DNA from: JAEXZL01 sp049943125
GTDB lineage: Bacteria > Bacillota > Clostridia > Clostridiales > Clostridiaceae
DNA length: 64,000 nt
Assembly (NCBI RefSeq): GCF_049943125.1
Contig: NZ_CP188040.1
Span: forward strand, 3,782,001-3,846,000
Reading direction: 5' to 3'
In this document: piece after piece, positions 1 to 7,625 of the stretch
Numbering within the stretch: position 1 is the first letter of the stretch
Layout: every line of letters begins with the position of its first letter
Notes under the pieces: model-generated
Told to the model about the DNA's origin: nothing
Database searches by the model: none
The model's input: only the letters and a program-made list of their open reading frames with translations
Program-made: the position numbers and the translations under genes

Positions 1-1363
1 TAGTTTCATAAATATCAGCCTTACTAGCTACCTCCCAAGGAGCATGCATATTTTGAAGGGCAACACCGCAGTCGATTACTTCCATACCGTATTGAGCAAG
101 AATATATGCAATGGTTCCACCACCACCTTGATCAACCTTTCCCAGCTCCGATGTCTGCCATATAACTCCATTTCTGTCCATAATTTCTCGAATCTCCGCC
201 ATAAACTCCGCATTAGCATCATTACAGCCACTCTTTCCTCTAGCTCCCGTGTATTTATTAAAGACTAAGCCTCTTCCGAAGAATGCTGCATTCTTTTTTT
301 CCATTACAGAAGGATAGTTAGGGTCATAGGCCGCACTTACATCGGAGGAGAGCATCTTGGAGTTAGCTAGAGCTCTTCTCAATTTAAGTTCGCTATAATA
401 TCCCGCAAGCTCCATAACCTCAGCAACAGTATTTTCAAAGAATCTTGATTCCATACCAGTAGCCCCTATGCTACCTACCTCTTCCTTATCAACAAACAGT
501 GCAACCTGTGTAAGCCTGCCAGGGGTACTATTAATAATTGCTTCAAAGGAGGTATAGGCACAAATTCTATCATCTTGACCATAAGCCATAACCATACTTC
601 TATCTAGACCATAATCCCTTGCCTTTCCCGCAGGTACCACCTCAAGCTCTGCAGATATAAAATCTTCCTCTACAAAGTCATACTTATCCCTTAAAGAGGT
701 TAAAATAGCATATTTAACCCTATCCTTTATTTCTTTGTCCTTTATTGGTATACTTCCTACTAATATGTTTAAATCTTCACCTTCTACAACCTTATTCCCC
801 TTCTTCTCAAGCTGGTCCTGGGACAAGTGTATCAATAAATCTGAAACTCCTATTACAGGATCATCTTCATCCTCCCCTATAACTATGTTTATAATTGTAC
901 CATCCTTCTTAACTACAACACCATGGATAGCTAATGGTATTGCCACCCACTGATACTTTTTAATTCCACCATAGTAATGAGTTTCCATTAACGCCAGCTC
1001 TTCCTCTTCATACAGGGGATTTTGCTTCAAGTCAAGCCTTGGAGAATCAATGTGTGAGCCCAATATTTTCATGCCCTTTTCCAAGGGTTCGGAGCCAAGA
1101 ACAAACATAACTAGTCCCTTATCCTTATTAATAGCATAAACCTTATTCCCAGCCTTAAGCTTTTCTCCCTTTTTCATTACATCTGAAATATTTACAAAAC
1201 CATGATTTTCTGCAATAGAAGCTAGCTCTAAAGCACATTCCCTTTCTGTTTTGCATTTTGAAATAAATTCCTTATACCTATGAGAAAGGTTAAAAACCTC
1301 TTTTATAGTGCTCTCATCATAGGTATCCCAAGCATTTTTCTTTATTTTTGTAATTTGATTCAT
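1..1363 (-). CDS. M18-family aminopeptidase, partial (C-terminus beyond window start)
   Basis: Translated from the complement, this 454-codon open frame is a zinc metallo-aminopeptidase of family M18 (aspartyl/aminoacyl aminopeptidase, cytosolic). Visible motifs are the first metal-ligand region GSHIDSPR (about residue 100), the catalytic acidic motif DKEEVGS (near residue 270), and a late His motif NMHAPWE close to the window edge. The ATG at 1361-1363 follows a strong ribosome binding site (AAAGGAGGG). The frame runs off the window with no stop, so the last few residues are missing. It has its own promoter (1388-1416), separating it from hprK upstream. Family membership is secure; the exact peptide substrate is not readable from sequence. 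Confidence 0.9.
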   Translation of the reverse strand, partial: MNQITKIKKNAWDTYDESTIKEVFNLSHRYKEFISKCKTERECALELASIAENHGFVNISDVMKKGEKLKAGNKVYAINKDKGLVMFVLGSEPLEKGMKILGSHIDSPRLDLKQNPLYEEEELALMETHYYGGIKKYQWVAIPLAIHGVVVKKDGTIINIVIGEDEDDPVIGVSDLLIHLSQDQLEKKGNKVVEGEDLNILVGSIPIKDKEIKDRVKYAILTSLRDKYDFVEEDFISAELEVVPAGKARDYGLDRSMVMAYGQDDRICAYTSFEAIINSTPGRLTQVALFVDKEEVGSIGATGMESRFFENTVAEVMELAGYYSELKLRRALANSKMLSSDVSAAYDPNYPSVMEKKNAAFFGRGLVFNKYTGARGKSGCNDANAEFMAEIREIMDRNGVIWQTSELGKVDQGGGGTIAYILAQYGMEVIDCGVALQNMHAPWEVASKADIYET

Positions 1364-1387
1364 GTATAATCCCTCCTTTACTATATA

Positions 1388-1416
1388 ATTGTATAACAAC
1401 CAGGAAATGTATACAA
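1388..1416 (-). promoter_or_regulatory. Sigma-A-type promoter of the M18 aminopeptidase
   Basis: On the minus strand TTGTAT (complement of 1411-1416) and TACAAT (complement of 1388-1393) are separated by 17 bases, just after the hprK terminator and about 25 bases before the M18 start codon. Confidence 0.6.
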
Positions 1417-1418
1417 AT

Positions 1419-1458
1419 AAAAAAAGACAAAAGCCAGTGAACTTCTAGCTTCTGTCTT
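1419..1458 (-). terminator. Rho-independent terminator of hprK
   Basis: On the minus strand, arms AGACAgAAGC and GCTTtTGTCT are followed by a run of seven U. The stem overlaps the last codons of hprK. Confidence 0.7.
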
Positions 1459-2365
1459 CAAGTAATTTTTCCATTCTTTGATCAATAATATCTACCGGTG
1501 ACACCTCAGACATTAAACTATATCTATAATTAGCTGCAGCAGCTTCAATTATCACGGCAATATTTCTTCCAGGCCTTATAGGAATTGTTATTTTTTTAAG
1601 CTTAACCCCAAGGACATCAATGAAGTCATCGCTTAATCCCAGTCTGTCGTAGTTCCCATCATCCTTCCAATGTTCAAGGCTTACAGTTATTGAAATAGTT
1701 TTCTTTGGAATTATTGAGCTTAATCCATAAAGTGCTGAAACATCAATAATTCCCATCCCCCTCACCTCCAGCATTCCAAAAGTTATTTCAGGAGATATGC
1801 CTATTAGCTCCCCATCAATCTCTTTTATATCTACTGCGTCATCAGCTACTAGCCTGTGACCTCTTTTAATGAGCTCTAAGGCTGACTCACTTTTTCCTAT
1901 ACCGCTTTCTCCAGTAATAAGCATTCCTATTCCATAAACATCTACCAAAACTCCATGAAGTCTTGTCTCCGGAGCCATCTTATCTGCTAAATACATGGTT
2001 AACTTACTTATAAACTGAGTGGTTATTAATTTAGTTCTAATAATCCATATCTTACTGTTTTTAGCATATTCTAACACATCCTTATGAGGCTGTAGCCCTC
2101 TGGTAATTATAAGGCAGCTGACATCAAAGCTAAAAAACTTAGTCAATCTTTTTCTTCTAATTTCCGGGGTCATATCTTCAATAAAGCTCCACTCTGCTTT
2201 TCCAATCACTTGGATTCTTTCTGGTGCAAAGTAATTATAAAAGCCTGAAAGCTGAAGACCTGGTCTATTAATATCAGAAACATTAATTGCTACATCCTTT
2301 TCACCTTCAACTAGAACATCAAAGTCGAAATCCTTAATTAACTTTTGTACCGTTACCGCTTCTAT
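1445..2365 (-). CDS. hprK: HPr kinase/phosphorylase, probable AUA start
   Basis: HPr kinase/phosphorylase phosphorylates HPr on Ser-46 and controls carbon catabolite repression in Firmicutes. The Walker A motif GESGIGKSE is at residues 152-160 when the frame is read from 2365, the same place as in Bacillus HprK; the family signature EVRGMGIIDV and C-terminal region follow. The first ATG/GTG-type codon (GTG, 2207-2209) lies inside the conserved N-terminal domain: upstream of it the frame continues with family-like sequence (VTVQKLIKDFDFDVLVEGE, then DINRPGLQLSGFYNYF). Between the stop of the preceding gene (2378-2380) and this sequence there is no ATG, GTG or TTG in frame. A GGGGGG ribosome binding site sits six bases before an ATA codon at 2363-2365, which I take as the start, giving 306 residues. 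The preceding DUF896 gene ends 12 bases upstream, suggesting translational coupling. Confidence 0.88.
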   Translation of the reverse strand: MEAVTVQKLIKDFDFDVLVEGEKDVAINVSDINRPGLQLSGFYNYFAPERIQVIGKAEWSFIEDMTPEIRRKRLTKFFSFDVSCLIITRGLQPHKDVLEYAKNSKIWIIRTKLITTQFISKLTMYLADKMAPETRLHGVLVDVYGIGMLITGESGIGKSESALELIKRGHRLVADDAVDIKEIDGELIGISPEITFGMLEVRGMGIIDVSALYGLSSIIPKKTISITVSLEHWKDDGNYDRLGLSDDFIDVLGVKLKKITIPIRPGRNIAVIIEAAAANYRYSLMSEVSPVDIIDQRMEKLLEDRS

Positions 2366-2377
2366 TTTTATCCCCCC

Positions 2378-2551
2378 TTATTTACTATTTTTTTTTATTC
2401 CTTTTAGCTGTGACCTAAGATTATTTTTAACTCGATCTACATACATCTTCCTGAGTTCAGCCTGTTCTTCCAGCTCTTTCTTTGTTAAAGGCTCCTCTTT
2501 GCTTTTATTATATAAAAAATTTATACGCTTTGTAAGAGTCTCTATATCCAT
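2378..2551 (-). CDS. DUF896 (UPF0291/YnzC-type) small protein
   Basis: A 57-residue protein beginning MDIETLTKRINFLYNKSKE and ending GIKKNSK. The pattern of an N-terminal helix, a central PLTKKELEEQAELRK segment and a late VKNNLRSQLKGI segment matches the DUF896/UPF0291 family of short helical cytosolic proteins (Bacillus YnzC type), whose function is unknown. The ATG at 2549-2551 follows AAGGTGGGA. The stop codon is the base block directly before the hprK ribosome binding site, so the two genes almost certainly form an operon. Confidence 0.88.
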   Translation of the reverse strand: MDIETLTKRINFLYNKSKEEPLTKKELEEQAELRKMYVDRVKNNLRSQLKGIKKNSK

Positions 2552-2865
2552 GGTAAATTCCCACCTTTATCAATAGTATTATCAATATCTTCAATGTAAT
2601 TATATATTAATATGCTAAATTATCATATTATTTTTTTTGATATTCTTCTACAAACTCATTTATTCATAAACTGCACTATTTCAACCTTTCTAAGAATTTT
2701 ACATTTATTTCCAAATAAAAAATTAATATCTTTTATAATTTTTTTATACATTTTTATATTATTATGTAGCATAATAGCAAAGAATTTATTTTTATTTTTT
2801 CTCTAACCTCTGCTAATATATATTTAATAAGGTATCAAAGGATGACATTGGAGGTTACTGAGATT
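2552..2865. other. AT-rich intergenic region between DUF896 and the Spo0E-like gene
   Basis: About 310 bases of very AT-rich sequence between divergent genes, so it should hold promoters in both directions. I see no promoter pair close to consensus. A 64-codon plus-strand frame (2612-2806) is composed almost only of F, I, L and N from homopolymer A/T runs, has no ribosome binding site, and is not considered a gene. Confidence 0.5.
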
Positions 2866-3108
2866 ATGGATATATTGAATCTTAAAATAAAAATCGTAAG
2901 AAGGTTAATGCATATTTTATTAGGATTTAATTCTACTTCAAATAAGTACGTTATTAAATGCAGCCAACATTTAGATACACTTATTGTAAAAAGCCAATTA
3001 GATCTTATAAATAAGAAGAAGAATAAGAATATACATTACAATTTTTATCCTTCTACATCCATGAGCTATGGAAAAAAGAATAAAGAATCCTTAAGAGAAG
3101 TTTCGTAA
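2866..3108 (+). CDS. Spo0E-like sporulation regulatory protein
   Basis: An 80-residue protein (start MDILNLKIKIVRRLMHIL). It shows the Spo0E-family layout: a first helix with spaced I/L and an R-x-x-L pair, a short loop, then the signature SQHLDTLIV, equivalent to the family SQ-x-LD-x-LI motif. Spo0E-type proteins are aspartyl phosphatases that dephosphorylate Spo0A~P and delay sporulation; activity here is inferred from family. ATG 2866 is preferred because GGAGG lies 11 bases upstream; the in-frame ATG at 2842 has only AAAGG directly touching it. The lysine- and asparagine-rich tail after residue 50 is not conserved. It is a single gene facing away from its neighbours. Confidence 0.72.
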   Translation: MDILNLKIKIVRRLMHILLGFNSTSNKYVIKCSQHLDTLIVKSQLDLINKKKNKNIHYNFYPSTSMSYGKKNKESLREVS

Positions 3109-3110
3109 AT

Positions 3111-3142
3111 AAAAATTGCCTCACAATAGTGAGGCAATTTAA
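3111..3142 (-). terminator. Terminator of the 6S RNA gene
   Basis: On the minus strand, AAATTGCCTCAC and GTGAGGCAATTT pair around a TATT loop and run into a U stretch. It could also stop plus-strand transcription from the Spo0E-like gene. Confidence 0.85.
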
Positions 3143-3328
3143 AAGACAATTATTGTATCCCAACATGCCGTCACACCTATAAATTCATACCTGCACCTCG
3201 CAGGTGGGCTTCTCTCAATCTACTTCTGTCAACTACCTGCATTGCAGCTCCACATCTGTAGATTTATTAAGAATCCCGTATTCATACTGTAGGTTGAATA
3301 CTATAGGCTTCGCGGACATCTCAGGACT
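3112..3328 (-). ncRNA. ssrS: 6S RNA (RNA polymerase-binding regulatory RNA)
   Basis: A roughly 185-base non-coding transcript (plus terminator) with its own promoter. The 5' end AGTCCTGA.. resembles the start of Bacillus 6S RNA, and the two halves fold into a long rod: the 5' CCTATA/ATTCA/ACCT segments pair with AGGT/TGAAT/TATAGG near the 3' end, the closing helix pairs ATG-CC with GGCAT, a terminal stem pairs ATCTAC with GTAGAT, and an alternative 3' hairpin ACCTGC/GCAGGT lies in the bubble region. This rod with a central bubble is the hallmark of 6S RNA, which sequesters sigma-A RNA polymerase in stationary phase. The identity comes from structure and the 5' motif, not from a covariance-model search. 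Confidence 0.75.
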
Positions 3329-3335
3329 TATTTTT

Positions 3336-3363
3336 ATTATAGCACATATTAATAATATTTCAA
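3336..3363 (-). promoter_or_regulatory. Extended -10 sigma-A promoter of the 6S RNA gene
   Basis: TTGAAA (complement of 3358-3363), a 16-base spacer ending in TGC, and TATAAT (complement of 3336-3341). The predicted start is the A of AGTCC at 3328, seven bases downstream. Confidence 0.8.
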
Positions 3364-3369
3364 GTTAGC

Positions 3370-3762
3370 TTATAATCCTATTTCTTCCACTATACTATCT
3401 ATATCCATCTCTTCATTTCCAAAGGCCAGTATGAATTCTAAATAGCTGTAATTCAAAGAATCAATTTCATAGGAAACAAATTGTGCTGTAACTTCAAATT
3501 CCTCCATTATCTCTTCCATACACTGTCCTACATTATCTATTGCTAAGTCACTTAAGTAAGGAAGGAAAAAATCTTTTAACCATTCTTCACTATCCTCTTC
3601 ATAATCACTCTCATCATTGGAATAAGCTCTCGCTGCTTTAAGCTCTGCTTCATCAAAATCATAGAAGGCTCTGTAAACCAGTTCCTCTCCCTTATAATCC
3701 AGCTCCTCTACCTCTGAAAAGTCTTTATCCAGTAAAAATTCCTTTATCTCTTTTTTATTCAT
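3370..3762 (-). CDS. Conserved-looking acidic protein of unknown function
   Basis: 130 residues, no signal peptide or membrane segment, with a very acidic middle (SNDESDYEEDSEEWL, about residues 48-62) and an acidic C-terminus. I do not recognise a family. The gene is real: ATG 3760-3762 follows TAGGAGGGG, coding bias is normal, and it sits 15 bases after the DUF1292 gene in a likely two-gene operon. The 6S RNA promoter -35 box begins only seven bases beyond its stop. Presumably cytosolic. Confidence 0.75.
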   Translation of the reverse strand: MNKKEIKEFLLDKDFSEVEELDYKGEELVYRAFYDFDEAELKAARAYSNDESDYEEDSEEWLKDFFLPYLSDLAIDNVGQCMEEIMEEFEVTAQFVSYEIDSLNYSYLEFILAFGNEEMDIDSIVEEIGL

Positions 3763-3777
3763 TTTTAATAGCCCCTC

Positions 3778-4032
3778 CTATTTATCATTGTTATATAGTA
3801 AGTTCTTGTATTCTTTGTTCACTGCCTTAAATTCTTCATCATCCTCAACCATATTGTATTCTACCCCATTATCGCCTTCATCAACCCTAAATACATAAGC
3901 ATCCTCCTCATCACCTTCTAAAGGAGCCAAAATTACGTATTCCTGTTCCTCTAAGTATATCTTAGCAACTGCTTCTAGCTCTACTACATTACCGTCCACA
4001 TCTTTAAACTTCATGGTTATCTTATCTTCCAT
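3778..4032 (-). CDS. DUF1292 family protein
   Basis: 84 residues starting MEDKITMKFKDVDGN. The EYVILAPLEGDEEDAYVFRV core, with its acidic tail and alternating beta pattern, is typical of DUF1292, a small clostridial/bacillar cytosolic family of unknown function. ATG 4030-4032 is chosen over an in-frame TTG two codons upstream because AAGGAAG is correctly spaced from the ATG. Co-transcribed with the acidic 130-residue protein downstream. Confidence 0.85.
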   Translation of the reverse strand: MEDKITMKFKDVDGNVVELEAVAKIYLEEQEYVILAPLEGDEEDAYVFRVDEGDNGVEYNMVEDDEEFKAVNKEYKNLLYNNDK

Positions 4033-4267
4033 CTTCAACTTCCTTTCTTAAACTAAGTATAGCTTTTTAAGCTTTCCTTATCTATTCATAAAACTCTTCT
4101 TTAAATAACATAATTCTCAATAAATACCATAGTAAGAGCGTCACATGTTTATCATAATATATTCTAACCATTATACTCTTCCTTTAATAGTATCATAAAG
4201 TTGCAGCCTTATAGTCTTATTATAGTTAACATACAAACCTGTGTAAAGATTTTCAACTTCGGAAAGG

Positions 4268-6571
4268 TTACAAATTCATATAATTTAATAAAAGCTCTGA
4301 AGGCTCATCCTTATATATTATATATTCCTCATGAAGGGCTCTGGTGAGACTTACATATAAAAGTCTCCCGTCCTCTTTATCCTTCTTATACACCTCTTTG
4401 CTGCAATCATAAATTATGGAGCAATCAAATTCCAAGCCCTTTGTAAGGAAAGCAGGAATTATCATTAAATCCATGGAAATAATCTTATTATTATCTCTGA
4501 TTATCTCCCACTTATTATTGCTGGTTCCCTTAATAGCTTTATAAAGCTCTTCAGAGGCTTTAATGTCCTTGCAGATTACGGCTATGCTCTTTTTATTCAT
4601 CCCTTTAATTCTCTCTACTATGGTATCTAGCTGGGCACCAAGCTCTTTATTATCTGTAAACTTTATAAGCTCAGGCTCTCTTCCATGTCTTAAAACTGCT
4701 CTAGGAGGTAATAGGCTGCTTTCTACTTCCTTAAGAACCTCATTAGCAAGGGAAATAATTTCTACAGTGGATCTATAGCTCTGGCTTAGAGGCATGTAAA
4801 CAGCATTATTAGAAAATATCTCTTTGATAACAGTATTCCAGTCATTTATACCCTTATAGTAATATATTCCCTGACCTATGTCACCTACAATAGTTAAGGA
4901 ATTATAATTGGTGAATTTGCTTATAAGCATCAGCTCAAAGAGGCTATAGTCCTGAGCTTCATCCACCACTACATGGGAAAATTTAAATTCCTCAGCAAGT
5001 CCCTGGTACATTATTTTAAGATAAAGCATACCATAGAGGTCTTCGCTATCGATTACCCCTTCTTCTATGGATTTCTTATAGCTTTCCTTCATATAATCGG
5101 CTAGTGCTTTTGGTATTATTCCACCGGTAGCTTCTTCAAATAAATCCTCTTGAAGAAATAGATTGCTATAAAGGTCTTTAAAATTTATATTTTTATCCTT
5201 ATTGAAATAGCTTTTGAAGGCCTCCCTTATTCCCTGCTTTATCCTTTGTCTGCTCTCATCTCTGTCATTATATATCTCTACGAGCTTTTTTCTTCTTTCC
5301 GGGCCATCCTCCATGGTCTTCTTACTTCTGGCAATTAGATATTCAAACTGAAAATCACTTTTATCCTGAAGCTCTTTTATCCTGCCCTCCAGCTTGCTTT
5401 TAAGATACCTCTGTAGCTCTTCCTTTCTTTTGCTGACATTTAAATGTGCTAGCTCTTTATAAAATAGACGCTTAATTTCCTCTGCAGTAAATATTGTGCT
5501 GCTTTCGTACATCATGGGTTCATTATAAGTCAGATTTCTTTCTACTATTTTTAAGTATCTGTCTAAAATAGTTTTATATATTAAGGTACCCTTCACTCTA
5601 CTGGTGTTTACCACATATTTATATTCTTTGCCATCTTTATTTTCTAAAACCCAGGCTAGCTTTTTGTCCTTGGTATAGAGCTTGTTTTTTATCCCTAAGA
5701 CTTCCTTAGCTAAAGCTTCGAAGGTACGCTGCTTCACCTCATCTACTCCAAGACTAGGAAGAACCTCAGATATATAATCTAAAAATATAAGGTTAGGAGC
5801 TATAACCAAAATATTATTACCAGAAACAGTTCCCTGATATCTATATAGAAGATATGCTAGTCTGTGTAATGCAACGGTAGTTTTACCAGAACCCGCTGCT
5901 CCCTGAACTATAATGGGTATATTCTTCTCAGCTCTTATTACTTCATTCTGCTCCTTCTGAATAGTAGCTACTACATCCTTCAGCTTCCGTCCGGTACTAC
6001 TTTCTAAGTTTATCCTCAGAAATTCGTCTATTAAAGCTTCCTCTCCCAAGGAGGACTTTATTATAAGCTCATTTATACCTTCGTCAAATATATCCTTAAT
6101 TTCTCCCTCTTCATAAAGAAACTTTCTTTTTAAATTTAGCTCTCCACTTATTATCCCTTGAGGAGCTCTATAATAGGCTTCACCTTCTGTACCACTATAG
6201 TAAAGATCAGCAACAGGTGCTCTCCAATCAATTACAACCTCATCTCCAGTCTTATCATTAGATAAAGAAAACTTTCCAATATACAAGGTCTCTGGAAGAT
6301 GCTTATATTCTCTAAAGTCAACTCTTGCAAAATAAGGCTGCTCCATGGCTTCACTATAGTTAGAAAGATTTTTCTCTGCTATCTCATAAACAGTTTTTAC
6401 TTTTTCAAGCTCTTCACTGTAGCTTCCCTTAGAAGCCTTTTTTAGTTCCTTTACCTTGTTGTATAGAGCATCCTTGTAGGTAGCCTTATCGCTTAACTCA
6501 TCATTCAACCAATTTTTAACCTCATTAAGCTTTTTCTGCTCCTCTACAAATGCTTTCTCCTTAGGCTTCAT
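4268..6571 (-). CDS. helD: HelD-type RNA polymerase recycling helicase/ATPase
   Basis: 767 residues, the usual HelD length. It has the HelD-specific N-terminal coiled-coil arm (residues 1-75) and secondary-channel region (DWRAPVADLYYSG and YRAPQGIISGEL, about 115-145), then superfamily 1 motor motifs: Walker A GAAGSGKTT (224-232), Walker B VVVDEAQD, motif III VGDIGQGIYYYKG, motif IV SQSYRST, and C-terminal LTKGLEFDC and YVSLTRA. HelD binds core RNA polymerase and uses ATP to release stalled enzyme from nucleic acid. It is a single gene read away from the RmlD-like gene. Confidence 0.88.
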   Translation of the reverse strand: MKPKEKAFVEEQKKLNEVKNWLNDELSDKATYKDALYNKVKELKKASKGSYSEELEKVKTVYEIAEKNLSNYSEAMEQPYFARVDFREYKHLPETLYIGKFSLSNDKTGDEVVIDWRAPVADLYYSGTEGEAYYRAPQGIISGELNLKRKFLYEEGEIKDIFDEGINELIIKSSLGEEALIDEFLRINLESSTGRKLKDVVATIQKEQNEVIRAEKNIPIIVQGAAGSGKTTVALHRLAYLLYRYQGTVSGNNILVIAPNLIFLDYISEVLPSLGVDEVKQRTFEALAKEVLGIKNKLYTKDKKLAWVLENKDGKEYKYVVNTSRVKGTLIYKTILDRYLKIVERNLTYNEPMMYESSTIFTAEEIKRLFYKELAHLNVSKRKEELQRYLKSKLEGRIKELQDKSDFQFEYLIARSKKTMEDGPERRKKLVEIYNDRDESRQRIKQGIREAFKSYFNKDKNINFKDLYSNLFLQEDLFEEATGGIIPKALADYMKESYKKSIEEGVIDSEDLYGMLYLKIMYQGLAEEFKFSHVVVDEAQDYSLFELMLISKFTNYNSLTIVGDIGQGIYYYKGINDWNTVIKEIFSNNAVYMPLSQSYRSTVEIISLANEVLKEVESSLLPPRAVLRHGREPELIKFTDNKELGAQLDTIVERIKGMNKKSIAVICKDIKASEELYKAIKGTSNNKWEIIRDNNKIISMDLMIIPAFLTKGLEFDCSIIYDCSKEVYKKDKEDGRLLYVSLTRALHEEYIIYKDEPSELLLNYMNL

Positions 6572-6731
6572 GGCAACAACCCCATTTCCTTTTAATATTC
6601 AATGGATAATATTATAAAATTCTAGTGAAAATATGTCAATTAACTTTGACCTATAAACATATATTTATATTAGGCTTATAAAAATAAGATTTTTACCCTG
6701 TGAAGCTTACAAAAAATGAGAAGGTGATTTA

Positions 6732-7556
6732 ATGAATATACTGGTTACCGGTGCTAATGGAAATACAGGAAAATACATGGTGAAATATTTTTCTAAAGGT
6801 CATAATGTAATTGGTTTTGACAGAAAAGAGTTAGATGTATGTAATAGTGAAACCTTATTAAGAACAATAGAGAATCAAAATCCAGATATAGTAATTCATA
6901 CGGCAGGGATTTCAGATATTGATTTATGTGAAAGGGATGAAACTTACGCCTACAAGGTTAATACCTTAGGTACCCTGAATATAGCTAAAGCCTGTGATTA
7001 TTTAAATATCCCCTTAGTTTATTTATCCACAAGCTATGTTTTTAATGGTATGAAAACCTCTCCTTATATAGAAGAAGATTATTGTGACCCTATTAACACC
7101 TTTGGAAAAACTAAATTAGCTGCAGAAAAGCTCATAAGAACTGTATGTAAAAAGCACTATATCATCAGAACCTCCTGGATCTTTGGAGGATATAACTGCT
7201 ATATAAAAAATATAATAAAGAATGACCCTTTAATTATTTTGAGCACTAAAGAGATCATTAGTCCCACCTATATAGAAGATTTATGTTTCGCTATAGACTT
7301 TATTATTAAGCAAAATTCCTATGGCATCTTCAATTGTGTTAATGGTAATTATTCAAGTAAAATAGATGTAATATCCTTTGTATTAGAAGCCAGTAGGTTA
7401 AATAAAAAGGTTGTAGAAATACCCAAAGAATACCTTAGTGACCTTACTCCCAGACCTAGGTTCTCAGCCCTAAGCACTAGCCTCATAGAAAAAGAATTTA
7501 AGCTTAGTCTCCCCTCCTGGCAGGAAAGCATTTATACCTATATAAGTTTGTTATAA
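6732..7556 (+). CDS. RmlD-like NAD(P)-dependent sugar-nucleotide reductase homologue lacking the catalytic Tyr
   Basis: 274 residues, an extended short-chain dehydrogenase of the dTDP-4-dehydrorhamnose reductase (RmlD/RfbD) type. The Rossmann motif GANGNTG is at residues 7-13, followed by the IVIHTAGISDID and VYLSTSYVFNG segments. In the catalytic YxxxK motif the sequence reads FGKTK: Tyr is replaced by Phe (codon TTT), and the usual STDYVFDG acidic residues are S and N. Classical reductase activity is therefore doubtful; a binding or regulatory role (as in MAT2B-like members) or a different substrate is possible. No rml/rfb neighbours are present. ATG 6732 follows GAGAAGGTGATTTA. Confidence 0.75.
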   Translation: MNILVTGANGNTGKYMVKYFSKGHNVIGFDRKELDVCNSETLLRTIENQNPDIVIHTAGISDIDLCERDETYAYKVNTLGTLNIAKACDYLNIPLVYLSTSYVFNGMKTSPYIEEDYCDPINTFGKTKLAAEKLIRTVCKKHYIIRTSWIFGGYNCYIKNIIKNDPLIILSTKEIISPTYIEDLCFAIDFIIKQNSYGIFNCVNGNYSSKIDVISFVLEASRLNKKVVEIPKEYLSDLTPRPRFSALSTSLIEKEFKLSLPSWQESIYTYISLL

Positions 7557-7576
7557 ACCTAATCTCAAAATTAATA

Positions 7577-7611
7577 AAAACAGAGTATGACTTTTTGCAT
7601 ACTCTGTTTTT
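7577..7611. terminator. Bidirectional terminator between the RmlD-like and DUF4097 genes
   Basis: AAAACAGAGTATG and CATACTCTGTTTT form a perfect stem with A-run on one side and U-run on the other, serving both convergent genes. Confidence 0.85.
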
Positions 7612-7625
7612 ACTTAAAGCTTTTG

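Noticed and set aside
2207..2209. GTG as the hprK start codon
   Set aside because: It would delete about 50 residues of the conserved N-terminal domain, and the upstream frame encodes family-like sequence with a ribosome binding site.
2612..2806. 64-codon plus-strand frame with hydrophobic content
   Set aside because: It arises from A/T runs in intergenic DNA and has no ribosome binding site or recognisable pattern.
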